Shown: positions 10,685 through 22,273 of the stretch, piece by piece
Numbering within the stretch: the first letter of the stretch is position 1
Layout of the letters: the number at the start of each line of letters is the position of its first letter
NCBI RefSeq assembly: GCF_004193775.1
Contig: NC_041003.1
Coordinates: 39,313,611 to 39,377,610 of the forward strand
Direction of reading: 5' to 3'
DNA: 64,000 nucleotides
From: Glycine soja
Lineage: Eukaryota > Streptophyta > Magnoliopsida > Fabales > Fabaceae
The notes under the pieces: generated by a model
The model's database searches: none
What the model was told of the DNA's origin: nothing
Seen by the model: the letters and a program-made list of their open reading frames with translations, nothing else
Translations under genes and position numbers: made by a program

Positions 10685-13600
10685 ATGACATTTGCTACAT
10701 CACCTAGCCCACCAACCTTCAACTATAACCAAACCTTAGTTCCCATATTTAATGGGGAAACATATGATTATTGGAGCATCCAAATGCAAACTCTATTCAT
10801 CTCACAAGACTTGTGGGATGTTATAGAGAATGGCTATCCAGTCCCAGAAAGCCAAGAAGAATTGGCTACGTGGACAGCAGCAAAGCAAAAGGAGTACAAG
10901 CAAAACAAGCAACATGATGCTAAGGCTATGCTATTTATCCAACAAGGAGTTAGTAGAGAGATCTTTCCAAGAATCATGCAAGCAAAAAATGCAAAGGAGA
11001 CGTGGGAGACTCTAAAAAACGAATTTAAAGGCACAAACAAGGTAATTTCTATTAAACTTCAATCTTTGTGGAAGGATTTTGATACATTAATAATGCGGGA
11101 AGATGAATCTATATAATCTTTCTTCTCTCGTATCTCTAATATCTTCAATCAAATTAGAAGTTACGGGGACACGATTGAAGACAAGAAAATAATACTAAAA
11201 ATATTAAGAAGTCTTCCCGTAAAATATGATCATATTGTGACTGCCATAGAAGAATCAAAATATTTATCTAAACTCACTCTAGTAGAATTAATGGGTTCTT
11301 TAGAAGCTTATGAATCTAGAATGAAAAGATTTGAGCAGCCACTAGAGCAAGCATTCCAATCTAAAATTAATATCTCTAAAAATGATGGAGATAAGAAAAA
11401 TAACCATGGTAAATTTCCTCAAAAAAGAGGAGGAGCATTTACTAATCGTGGTAAAAGGAGCAGAAAGAAATAGAGTAATAATGCTTTAAGCTCCTATTGC
11501 AAATTATGCAAGAAAAATAATCGTGATACAAATGATTGTCGGTACAAATACAAAAAGTGCAAAAGGCACCTACACTACGAAAAAGATTGTTTTTATCGAC
11601 AAAAAGAAGAAGCAAATTTTCTAGAAAATAAAGAATCTCTTGATCATACTTTGTACTCCACTTTATCTTCTCAAGAATCAAGGGATGTATGGTATGTTGA
11701 TAGTGGTTGTTCAAACCATATGACAAAAAATAAAAGTTGCTTTGTGCAACTAGATGAGACAATAAAATCCAAAGTTACACTTGGTGATGGAAATGTTCAA
11801 ATAGTTGAAGGAAAAGGCACCAAAACTCAAAATGGTAGCAAAAAATATATCCATGATGTTTTTTATGTGCCAGGTCTTACTCAAAATCTTCCAAGTGTTG
11901 GTCAACTTATTCATAAAAATTATAAAGTCATCTTTGATCATGATAAATGTAATATCATTGATAAAAGAAATGGCCAAATTATTTCTATCAAAATGGCTCC
12001 TAATAAAGTATTTCCTCTATTTATGTTATTTGGGAAAAACAATGCATTGAAATATGAGAATATGGATGAGTCCATACTGTGGCACTTGAGGTATGGTCAT
12101 CTAAACTTTAATGGCCTCAAATTATTAAAACAAAAAAATATGGTGCTTGGGCTTCCTTTTATTTCATCTAACCTTAAAGTTTGTGAAGGCTGCATTTATG
12201 GCAAGATGCACAGGTTACCATTTCCAAAAATATCTTAGAGAGCTAAAGCTCCACTTCAATTGGTGCATGCTGATATCTAGGGACCATCAAGTACCCCCAG
12301 CTTTGGTGGAAGAAGATATTTTCTCCTCTTCATTGATGACTACACTCGAATGATGTGGGTGTACTTCATCCAACAAAAATCCGATGCATTCTCTTGCTTC
12401 AAGGAGCTCAAGGCCCTAGTGGAAAAGCAAAGTGGGCATTCCTTCAAATCTTGAGAACAGATCGTGGGGGGAAATTCAATGGACACATATTCATCAATTT
12501 TTGCAACGATCATGGCATCAAGAAGGAGCTGACTGTTCGTCACACTCCACAACAGAATGGTGTCGCTGAAAGGAAAAACAAAACCATTGTGGAAATGGCT
12601 CGATCGATGCTACAACACAAGAACCTGCCAAAGAATCTATGGTCGGAAGCTGTTAGCACAGCAATATACATCCTCTACCGTTCTCCAACTAAAGCAGTCT
12701 TAAATATGACGCCATATGAAGCATGGTTCAACAGAAAACCAACAGTTGATCATTTTAAAGTTTTTGGATGTGTTACTTATTCACACATTCCAAAGGAGAA
12801 CCAAGAAAAGCTCAATGAAAAAGGAGAAAAATGTATCTTTGTCGGCTATAGTGACCAATCTAAAGGTTATCGATTATTCAAACTAGATTCAAAGCAGCTG
12901 ATCATTTCAAGATATGTCATCTTTGACGAAGGAGCAAGCTAGCAATGGAGTACTGAAGTCAATGAGATGCAAGAAATAACCAATCCAAGCCCGTGCACAC
13001 TACCACCATCACTAACACAACATGACCAACAACACCAGCAAGAAGAAGTAGAAGAAGTCCCACAACAACAACTTCGAAGATCAGGAAGGCCACACAAACC
13101 GAATCCAAAGTACGCAAATGTTAGATTTTTTGCATGTGAACCTCAAAAGTTTGAGGAAGCATCAAAAGAAGAAGTTTGGAGAAAAGCCGTGGACGAGGAA
13201 ATCAAAATGATAAAGAAAAATCATACATGGGAACTCATGCAAAAACCAGAAGACAAGGAGATCATTGGCCTGAAATGGGTTTACAAAATTAAATATAATG
13301 AGGATGGAACAATCCATAAACACAAAGCATGACTTGTTGCTAATGGCTATTCACAATTGCCAGGAGTTGATTTTAATGAGACATTTTCTCCCGTTGTGCG
13401 CATGGAAACAATCAGAACTGTACTAGCCTTAGTTGCACAGTTGAAGCTACAAGTTTACTAGCTAGATGTAAAATCAACTTTCTTGAATGGAGAGATTAAA
13501 GAAGAAGTCTACGTGGAGCAACCACAAGGATACCAAGTTCAAGGAGAAGAAGACAAAGTATATCGCTTGAAAAAGGCGCTTTATGGTATCAAACAAGCTC

Positions 13601-14326
13601 CTCGAGCATGGAACAGCAAAATAGACAAATACCTCGTCGAGCATAGATTCCTCAAAAGTCCAAGTGAGCTGTCACTATATGTGAAGATGCAAGGTAATCA
13701 TTTATTGATTTTGTGCCTATACATAGATTATTTAATCTACACTGGAAACAACTCACAGATGATGGAAGAATTCAAAAAGGCTATGATGCAAGAGTATGAA
13801 ATGACCGATCTTGGACTCACGAGATATTTTCTCGGCATGCAAGTCAAGCAAAGACCTGGACAAATATTTATCTCGCAATAAAAATATGAGGATGACTTAC
13901 TAAAGAAGTTCAACATGTAAGATTGCAAACCACTTGCCACACCTATGGCGATGAACGAGAAGCTTTCAAAAGATGATGGGCAAAACAAGTTGATGCAACA
14001 GTTTATAGAAGCCTAGTCGGTTCGCTAATCTACTTAACCAACTCAAGGCCAGACATCGTACATGCAGTTAGCATCGTCTCTAGATTCATGAGTAACCCAA
14101 GCAAAGCACACTTTGCAGCAGTCAAGAGAATCCTAAGATATGTCAAAGGCACAAAGGATTTTGGCATTTTGTACGAGGCAAATAGAGACTTTAACTTGAC
14201 ATGTTATACATATAGCGACTGGGCAGGAAGCACAGATGATAGAAAAAGCACAAGTGGATATGTGTTTCTTCTAGGCAACAAAGCAATATCATGGGCATCA
14301 AAGAAGCAAACGACAGTTGCTCTATC
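10685..14326 (+). pseudogene. Copia gag-pol polyprotein (outer element), degraded, 5' part
   Basis: Domains in order: gag (PIFNGETYDYWSIQMQTLF, 10685-11470) with a weak zinc knuckle after it; protease YVDSGCSNHMT (about 11695); integrase with WHLRYGHLN...CEGC (about 12080-12195), RTDRGGKF (about 12455) and TPQQNGVAERKNKT (about 12545); reverse transcriptase from about 13190, with ALYGIKQAPRAW at about 13580; RNase H with YSDWAGSTDDRKSTSG (14210-14260). Numerous lesions: stops near 11114, 11471, 12236, 12278, 12940, 13330, 13459, 13879 and 13918, and frameshifts near 12449 and 13990. The reverse-transcriptase YVDD motif reads YIDY at about 13720, so a catalytic Asp is lost. Coding stops at the insertion point (14326) and resumes at 23353. 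Confidence 0.9.
14322..14326 (+). repeat. Target-site duplication CTATC, left copy
   Basis: CTATC directly precedes the inner element and is repeated at 23353-23357. Removing the insertion and one copy restores the copia RNase H reading VALSSAEVEY. Confidence 0.95.
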
Positions 14327-15406
14327 TGTAGACAAAGGATCAAGCTGAATGTTTTGATGATGCCAAAGGATCACATGTTTCTCAAAGCTTTATTCAAGAC
14401 AAAGAAATTAAATATATTCAAGATGGATGATCAAGACAGTCTCTAGAGTCTTAGGAAGGGTATATTAAATAGGAAGGGAATTCCTAATTGAAGTAGCAAA
14501 AGGTTTGGCCAAGAAATTTAAGTTAAAAAGTCTTTTTCAAGAGATTTACTCTCTGGTAATCGATTACTAGAGGATGTAATCGATTACCAGTGGCCAAAAA
14601 TGATTTACAACAGCTATTAAAATTTGAATTCAAAATTTGCACTGTGTAATCGATTACACATATATGGTAATCGATTACCAACAGTTATTGAACGTTTTAA
14701 TTCAAATTTTAAAGCTTGTAATTGATTACACACATACTGTAATCGATTATCAGAGGAGGTTTTCAGAAAATATTCTCAACAGTCATATCTTTTCATTTGG
14801 TTCTTGAATGGCCATCAAAGGCCTATATATATGTGACTTGAGACACGAATTTGCTAAGAGTTTTTCAGAACAGCAAGTGTTTATTCTCTCAAAAAGAAAA
14901 ATCGTTTTATCCTCTTAAGAATTCCTTGGCCAATTCAATTGCAATTCATTAAGGAATCATTTGAGTGCTCAGATTGTAAAATCTATCTCTTTCAAGAGAG
15001 ATTCATTCTTTTTCTCTTTCTAATTCAATAAGGAATTAAGAGACCGAGGGTCTCTTGTTGTAAAAGAATTCTAAACACAAAGGAAGGATTGTCCTTGTGT
15101 GTTTAGAACTTGTAAAAGGAATTTACAAGATAGTGGAACTCTCAAGCGAGTTGCTTGGGGACTGGACGTAGGCACAAGGGTGTGGCCGAACCAGTATAAA
15201 TCTGAGTTTGCACTTTCTCTTCCTTTAAACTCCTTTATTTATTATTGTTTTATATTCATATTCAAATTGTTCTATTTGAATAAATATTTAAGAAGTTCAT
15301 TATTAAGGGAATTTATAACTTGATAGAATTTTAATTGGGGAAATAGTTTGTAATATCTTAATTCAACCCCCCCCTTCTTAAGATATCTGAGGCCACTTGT
15401 CTAACA
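14327..15406 (+). repeat. 5' LTR of SIRE-like element
   Basis: Begins TGTAGACAAAGGATC and ends CACTTGTCTAACA. Six copies of (G)GTAATCGATTAC(C/A), one or two of them mutated, lie at 14552-14750. TATATATA is at 14825, a plausible core promoter. The short open frame inside (15099-15323) recurs in the 3' LTR and is not a gene. Confidence 0.95.
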
Positions 15407-15408
15407 AG

Positions 15409-15420
15409 TGGTATCAGAGC
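15409..15420 (+). promoter_or_regulatory. Primer-binding site, initiator-Met tRNA type
   Basis: TGGTATCAGAGC lies 2 bp after the 5' LTR, the classical plant copia primer-binding site complementary to the 3' end of initiator-Met tRNA. Confidence 0.95.
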
Positions 15421-15456
15421 TTGATTCTTGTATAAAGTTTAGAAGCTTCAAGAAAA

Positions 15457-17190
15457 ATGGCCTCAGCAAATTCCTTATTTCCAGAAGGAAATTCTATCAA
15501 TAAACCTCCAATCTTTAATGGAGAGGGTTACCACTACTGGAAAACCCGAATGCAAATTTTTATTGAGGCGATAGACTTAAGTATTTGGGAAGCCATAGAA
15601 ATAGGGCCATATATACCCACCACAGTAGAAAGAATTACAACAGATGGTAGCACATCAAGTGAAAGCATAACAATAGAAAAACCTAGAGATAGATGGTCTG
15701 GAGAGGATAGAAGACGAGTTCAATACAATCAAAAAGCCAAAAACATAATAACATCTGCCCTGGGAATGGATGAATATTTCAGGGTTTCAAATTGTAAGAG
15801 TGCTAAGGAAATGTGGGACACTCTACAATTAACACATGAAGGAACTACAGATGTTAAAAGATCTAGGATAAACACACTAACCCATGAGTATGAACTGTTT
15901 AGGATGAATGCAAATGAAAGCATTCAAGACATGCAAAAGAGATTTACACATATAGTAAATCATCTGGCATCCTTAGGTAAAGAATTTCAAAATGAGGATC
16001 TCATAAACAAAGTGTTAAGATGTTTAAGTAGAGAATGGCAACCTAAAGTAACAGCCATTACTGAATCAAGAGATTTATCTAACATGTCTCTTGCCACTCT
16101 ATTTGGAAAGTTACAGGAACACGAGATGGAACTATTGAGATTACGCCAACATGAAGAAAATGACAAGAAAAAGAAAGGAATTACTCTTAAAGCATCATCT
16201 TCAATCCAAGAAGAAAGTGATAAGGAAAATGATCTAGATGATGATGATGATCTAAGCCTTTTTGTAAAAAGATTCAACAAGTTTCTTAAAGTAAGAGGAA
16301 ATCAAAGGCGACCCAATTTTAAATCTAAGAGAAGGACATAAACTTCATCCTCTACTCTAAAATGCTTTGAGTGCAATCAACCTGGACATCTGAGGGTTGA
16401 TTGTCCCATCTTCAAGAAAAAGATGGAGAAGTCTGAAAAGAAAAATCTTAGTGAAAAGAAATTGAAGAAAGCATACATCACATGAGATGAAAACGATATG
16501 GAATCTTCTGAAGATTCAGAAAATGAAGAGATAAATCTCTGCCTTATGGCTAAAAGTTATGAAAGTGATGAAGAGGTAACATCTTCAAATAACTTATCTA
16601 TTTCTTTTGATGAATTGCAAGATGCATTTGCTGATCTGCATAAAGAGTCAATTAAACTTGCAAAGTTAGTTTCATCTTCTAAGAAAACAATTTCAAATTT
16701 AGAAAATGAAATTTCAAAATTAAACAAAGAATTAGTTCATCTTAGAAATGAAGTCTCAATTTCTAAAACAAATGAAAAAGTTCATATCTCTACTATTTCT
16801 AACAAGAAAATATCAGATTCTTGTAGTTGTTGTGAAAAATATGAAAAAGAAATTAAAGAGTTGAAAAACTCACTTGCAAAATTTTCTTTTAGTAAAAATA
16901 ATTTAGATGTCATATTAGGAAAACAAAGATATGTTTCCAATAAGGCTGGACTAGGGTATAAATCTGAAAAACAACAAAAGTTTCATAAAAACTTCTCTAC
17001 TTCCACACAAAAATATAATTCTAGTTCTATCACTTGTTTTTACTGTGGAAGAAAAGGACATGGCATATCTACTTGCTACTTTAAGAAAAATTACAGCAAC
17101 ATTAAAATGATATGGGTCCCAAAAGGATCCTCAGTTTATACTAACACACAAGGACCCAATAAAGTTTGGGTACCTAAGTCAAAAACTTGA
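15457..17190 (+). pseudogene. SIRE-like gag (capsid/nucleocapsid), interrupted by two stops
   Basis: One frame runs from the ATG at 15457 to about 17190 with a TAA at 16339 and a TGA at 16483. N-terminal gag (UBN2-type) region: NKPPIFNGEGYHYWKTRMQ, EMWDTL, ESIQDMQKRFTHIVNHL. Then CFECNQPGHLRVDC (CX2CX4HX4C zinc knuckle, just after the first stop), an acidic and Lys-rich coiled-coil-like stretch (about 16620-16900), and a second knuckle CFYCGRKGHGISTC near 17035. In this lineage gag continues into pol in frame; here a frameshift near 17190 separates them. Gag packages the element RNA into cytoplasmic particles. Confidence 0.9.
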
Positions 17191-20100
17191 TTATGTAGGT
17201 GTCTTTGAGGAAGAAGTGGTACATAGATAGCGGATGCTCAAAACATATGACTGGAGATGCATCAAAGTTTACACATATCTCTCCAAAGAAAAGTGGGCAT
17301 GTAACATATGGTGACAACAACAAAGGTAGAATCCTTGGAGTTGGTAAAATAGGTACAAATTCTTCAAACTCCATTGAAAATGTTCTACTTGTTGAAGGTC
17401 TTAAGCACAGCCTGCTTAGTGTTAGTCAATTATGTGACAAAGACTATCTAGTATCATTTGATTCTCAAAAATGTCTTATAGAACATAAGCATGACATTAA
17501 TATAAAGCATGTAGGACATAGAGTCAACAATGTTTACATGATAGACTTAAGCCTAAAACTAGAAAACAATCATTGTTTTCTTAGCAAAGATGATGATCCA
17601 TGGTTATGGCATAAAAGAATTGCTCACATAAACATGGATCACTTAAATAAATTAATTTCAAAAAATTTAGTAGTTGGTTTGCCTAAATTGAAATTTGAAA
17701 AAGATAGACTATGTGATGCATGTCAAAAGGGCAAACAAACTAGAGTCTCATTCAAACCTAAAAATATTGTTTCAACTACTCAACCCTTACAATTATTGCA
17801 CATGGATTTATTTGGTCCATCTAGAACCATGAGTTTTGGAGGAAATTACTAAGCCCTTGTTATAGTTGATGATTTCTCTAGATATACTTGGACATTATTT
17901 ATTACTCATAAAAGTGATGCATTCCAAGCATTTAGAAAATTTGCTAAAGTTATACAAAACAAGAAAAATCTTAAGATTGCATCCATTAGAAGTGATCATG
18001 GGGGTGAGTTTGAAAACAAAGATTTTGAATCATTTTGTGAAGAACATGGTATTGAACACAATTTTTCTGCACCTAGAACCCTTCAACAAAATGGAGTTGT
18101 TGAGAAGAAAAATAGGTCATTGGAAGAAATTGCTAGAACTTTATTAAATGATACTTTTCTTCAAAAATATTTTTGGGCTGAAGCGGTCAATACTACATGT
18201 TACATCATGAATAGGGCCTTAATAAGACCCATTTTAAAGAAAACCCCATATGAGTTATATAATGGTAGAAAACCCAACATTTCACATCTACATGTTTTCG
18301 GTTGCAAATGCTTTGTGCTTAATAATGGTAAAGATAATCTAGGAAAATTTGATGCAAAATCTGATGAAGGCATCTTTCTTGGATATTCATTACAAAGCAA
18401 AGCATATAGGATATATAATAAAAGAACTATGAATATTGAGGAATCCATTCATGTTACCTTTGATGAATCTAATGCTATCTTGTCAAGAAAGAATATGTTA
18501 GATGATATTGCAGATTCTTTAGAACAAATGCATATTCATGGACAAGATTCTAAAGGAAATGGTAAAGGAAACAATGAAGATCCTCCAGAAGAAGTCAAAT
18601 CCAATGATGAACTTCCAAAAGAATGGAAAGCTTCAAAAGATCATCCCCTTGACAACATTATTGGTGATATCTCAAAAGGGGTAACAACTAGACACTCTCT
18701 TAAAGATTTATGCAATAATATGGCTTTTGTATCTATGATTGAACCTAAAAATATAAAAGAAGCCATAGTAGATGATAACTGGATCATTGCCATGCAATAA
18801 GAACTGAATCAGTTTGAAAGAAATAATGTGTGGAAACTAGTAGAAAAACCTGAAAATTATCTTTTCATAGGAACAAAATGGGTTTTTAGAAATAAATTAG
18901 ATGAACATGGCATAATTATTAGAAATAAGGTTAGGTTAGTAGCAAAAGGGTATAATCAAGAAGAGGGAATAGACTATGAAGAAACATATGCTCCAATTGC
19001 AAGATTAGAAGCCATTAGAATGCTCTTAGCATATGCATGTTAAAAGTGCTTTTCTAAATGGCTTAATTCAAGAAGAAGTATATGTTGAACAACCCCCAGG
19101 TTTTGAAATCCCGGATAAACCAAATCATGTTTATAAATTGCAAAAGGCTCTTTATGGTTTGAAACAAGCCCCTAGGGCGTGGTATGAACGTTTAAGCAAT
19201 TTTCTCCTAGAAAAAGAATTTTCTAGAGGAAAAGTGGATACCACATTGTTCATGAAGAGAAAGCATAATGATATTTGGTTGGTTCAAATATATGTTGATG
19301 ATATAATTTTTGGATCCACTAATGATTCATTGTGCAAGGAGTTTTCCCTTTATATGCAAAGTGAATTTGAAATGTCAATGATGGGAGAACTAAATTACTT
19401 CCTGGGATTACAAATCAAGCAAACTCAAGGAGGTATATTCATCAACCAAGCCAAGTACTGCAAGGAATTGATCAAAAGATTTGGGATGGAAAGTGCAAAA
19501 CACATGGCTACACCGATGAGCACTAGCTGTTACTTAGATAAAGATGAATCTGGTCAGTCTATAGACATGAAATAGTATCGAGGTATGATCGGATCTCTTC
19601 TCTATTTATCTGCTAGTAGACCTGATATTATGTTTAGTGTATGCATGTGTGCTAGGTTTCAATCCAACCCCAAACAATCGCATTTGAGTGCAATAAAGAG
19701 AATCATGAGATATCTATTAGGTACAATCAATTTAGGATTATGGTATCCTAAGAACTCAACATGTAACTTAATAGGATATTCTGATTCTGACTTTGCCGGA
19801 TCTAAAACTGATAGAAAAAGCACAAGTGGAACTTGTCAATTCATTGGATCTACTCTTGTCTCATGGCATAGTAAGAAACAAAACAGAGTTGATTTATCCT
19901 ATGCTGAAGCAGAATATATCTCTGCCGACAGTTGTTGTGCATAGATTTTATGGATGAAGCAACAATTATCTGACTATGGTATCCTTCTTGATCGCATACC
20001 TATTAGGTGTGATAATACTAGTGCCATAAATCTATCCAAAAACCCTGTACAACATTCTAGAACGAAACATATAGAAATTAGGCACCATTTTCTAAGAGAC

Positions 20101-20247
20101 CATGTTCTAAAGGGAGTTTGTTTGCTAGAGTTTGTTGATACAAAGAATCAGCTTGCTGATATCTTTACAAAACCTCTCCCAAAGGATATATTATTTTCAA
20201 TAAGAAGAGAATTAGGCCTTTTAGACCTTAGTGATTTGGATAGGTAA
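17191..20247 (+). pseudogene. SIRE-like pol: protease, integrase, RT, RNase H; disrupted
   Basis: Domains: aspartic protease [14 protein letters not shown] (about 17218); integrase zinc finger (HKRIAHIN...CDACQKG, about 17610-17730), core MDLFGP, RSDHGGEFEN and QQNGVVEKKNRS (DDE set, to about 18120); chromodomain-less C-terminal GYSLQSKAYRIYN; reverse transcriptase [24 protein letters not shown], intact YVDD at about 19295; RNase H with YSDSDFAG, DRKSTSG and the CDNTSAINLSKNP segment; end LADIFTKPLPKD and TAA at 20245. Lesions: stops at 17850, 18798, 19573 and 19942 and a frameshift near 19035. Catalytic motifs are mostly preserved, so inactivation looks recent. Confidence 0.9.
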
Positions 20248-20405
20248 AGTTTATGATTGATTGATTGTGTTTTGATTAAGTATGACGCTTGTTTCTGTTT
20301 AATTTATTTTACTTTTCTTGTTGGTATAATTAACTCTTAAGATAGGATAAGTTTTTAGACATAGAAATAAGTTTTCTTTTAGGAAAAGGCTATTGTTTTG
20401 TTCTG

Positions 20406-20550
20406 GTAATCGATTACATGAATACTGTAATCGATTACACTAGAACAGATGGCCTGTAATCGATTACAGTCTTCATGTAATCAATTACCAGTAGGCTGCC
20501 TCCACCTGTAATCGATTACCAGTACTTGTAATCGATTACAATGCGTCCTG
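20406..20550 (+). repeat. Cluster of GTAATCGATTAC palindromes before ORF3
   Basis: Six copies of (T)GTAATCGATTAC(A/C), one with CAATTAC, within 145 bp. The same motif is repeated six times in each LTR of this element. The core GTAATCGATTAC is its own reverse complement. Confidence 0.9.
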
Positions 20551-20674
20551 GTCTATAAATACCACGTTTTTCAGAAACCCCTGTGCAGCCTCTTCCTCCT
20601 TGCGACGTCCCTCCATTCCCAAACCTTCAAACCTTCCTACCTTACTCATTTCTTCATCAAATCGACTCCCGTAA

Positions 20675-21871
20675 CTTGCAATCTTCTTCTTTTTTCATTT
20701 ATCATTTGATTTCACCGATTGCAATTTGCAAAAACTCCATCATACGAAAGAATCATCAAAGAAACGTAAGGGTTCATCCATCTCCGCTTCGGCTTCAAGA
20801 GCTCATCGTTCCGGAGCCACCAGCACATCCACAGCACCAATTCCACCCTCCTTATCATCTTCCACACTATTTTCTTCCGAAGAACAGCAGATACGGTACT
20901 CAAACCTTTTCTCATCTCGTTCCATTATCGATCCTAAGTTCATAGATATGGATTTCTTTTTTGCTGAATGTTTTGATTGCATTCAAGCATTTCAGAACTT
21001 AGGTCTCATACCTTTCATGTCATTACAATTGCCTGTTTATCCTGAATTGGTTAAAGCTTTTTATTGTAACCTCAAAATTCAGGAAATCACTTTGATTTCT
21101 GAGGTTTTTGGGACAAAAATGGTCATTGACCAATCCCTTTTCCATAACTTAACCCAATTGTCCAGTGACGGTGTACCATTTGAAGGTACACTGAATGACG
21201 ATTGGAAATTTGATTTCTCTGCATACGATGCCCGCCAGTTGGTTTGCACCAACCATGCGGATATGACTGGACGCCTTATTGCCGGTTCATTGGCTTTTGA
21301 AAGCCGCATCCTTCATTATCTCATTGTGCGTATTTTGCTTCCACGATCTTCCAACCTTGCCCAGTTTTCTGAGGAAGATCTTGTTATCACGTGGGCCTTT
21401 CATACCGGGCGTCAACTTGACTGGGCACACTTAGTTAGATATCACATGCATAAGGCATTGCGATTAAATGCTCCATTGCCATATCCACACCTTGTCACTC
21501 TCTTTCTTCGCCATTTTCAAATTCCTCTTGATTCTGAACCTTATGTTCCAATCAAGAGATCTTTTTTAATTAGTGCTGTTGTGATTGCCTCCTTTGGTTA
21601 CTGCAAAGAGCATGATGGCTCTTGGGTCAAAAAGGGTGCTCAACCCGCTGATGATGAAGGCAACCTACCAGTTGAAGATAATTCCTCTCTTCTTCGAAGG
21701 CTTTTGGACAAGTTTGATGGTCTTCAGACTTTTGTTGGTGACAAGTTTGATGCCATGGAATTGCAAGTCGACATGCGGTTCGATGCCATGGATTCAAGGA
21801 TCACCAAGGTTGAAGAAGATGTCTCCTTTATCCGTACTTGCTTTGATCCACCACCACCGCCTCCATCATAA
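20675..21871 (+). CDS. Third ORF of SIRE-like element (plant transposon protein, env position)
   Basis: An open frame runs from after the TAA at 20672 to 21871 with no internal stop, about 380 codons for the recognisable protein. The N-terminus is Ser/Lys/Arg-rich (KKRKGSS, nuclear-signal-like); the core has RHFQIPLDSEPYVPIKRSF and AFHTGRQLDWAHLVRYHMHK, the hallmark of the 'putative plant transposon protein' family (Transposase_32-type); the C-terminus has a short helical repeat (FDAMELQVDMRFDAMDSRI) and a proline run. No ATG lies near the start; the first in-frame ATG is at 20948, so the native start may be lost. It occupies the env-like slot of SIRE elements, but I see no signal peptide or membrane anchor. 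Function unknown. Confidence 0.7.
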   Translation, partial: LAIFFFFHLSFDFTDCNLQKLHHTKESSKKRKGSSISASASRAHRSGATSTSTAPIPPSLSSSTLFSSEEQQIRYSNLFSSRSIIDPKFIDMDFFFAECFDCIQAFQNLGLIPFMSLQLPVYPELVKAFYCNLKIQEITLISEVFGTKMVIDQSLFHNLTQLSSDGVPFEGTLNDDWKFDFSAYDARQLVCTNHADMTGRLIAGSLAFESRILHYLIVRILLPRSSNLAQFSEEDLVITWAFHTGRQLDWAHLVRYHMHKALRLNAPLPYPHLVTLFLRHFQIPLDSEPYVPIKRSFLISAVVIASFGYCKEHDGSWVKKGAQPADDEGNLPVEDNSSLLRRLLDKFDGLQTFVGDKFDAMELQVDMRFDAMDSRITKVEEDVSFIRTCFDPPPPPPS

Positions 21872-22088
21872 TCTTAGCTTTTTTTTTTATTATGATTAAG
21901 TATTATTAGTACTTTGTTTTATCGTCGTGTATTTGGCTTTTTGTTGCTCTAGTTATCATAATCTTGCACTTCTATTATATTTCTCGACTTTGCTTTGGTT
22001 GGTTATGACAATGTATGGACTTATTTTGGTTTAATGTTTGGCTCTGTTTAGATATTGATTGTTTTGCTTAGTTCTTTTTTATGTTGCC

Positions 22089-22273
22089 AAAGGGGGAGAG
22101 AACTTGGGTTAGAAATCAATTAAAATCAATTAGAAATCTATCATTAAAAATCAATCCTTAAAGTTAGGCATACATGCCAAAAGATAGGGGGAGTAAGGGT
22201 TGTGTGAACGTGCTATCATCTTGTATATAGCTTGTCTTGATTTCAGGGATTGTCATCATCAAAAAGGGGGAGA
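22089..22273 (+). promoter_or_regulatory. Polypurine tracts of SIRE-like element
   Basis: AAAAGGGGGAGAT at 22261-22273 abuts the 3' LTR and would prime plus-strand synthesis. Two further G-runs of the same style lie upstream (AAAGGGGGAGAG at 22089-22100 and AAGATAGGGGGAG near 22181), so the element carries a series of tract-like sequences. Confidence 0.7.

Noticed and set aside
15099..15323. Open frame MFRTCKRNLQDSG, repeated at 23047-23271
   Set aside because: Both copies are in the LTRs of the SIRE-like element. The frame is an LTR by-product.
20583..20945. 120-codon Pro-rich frame overlapping ORF3
   Set aside because: Shadow frame of the SIRE-like third ORF and its leader.
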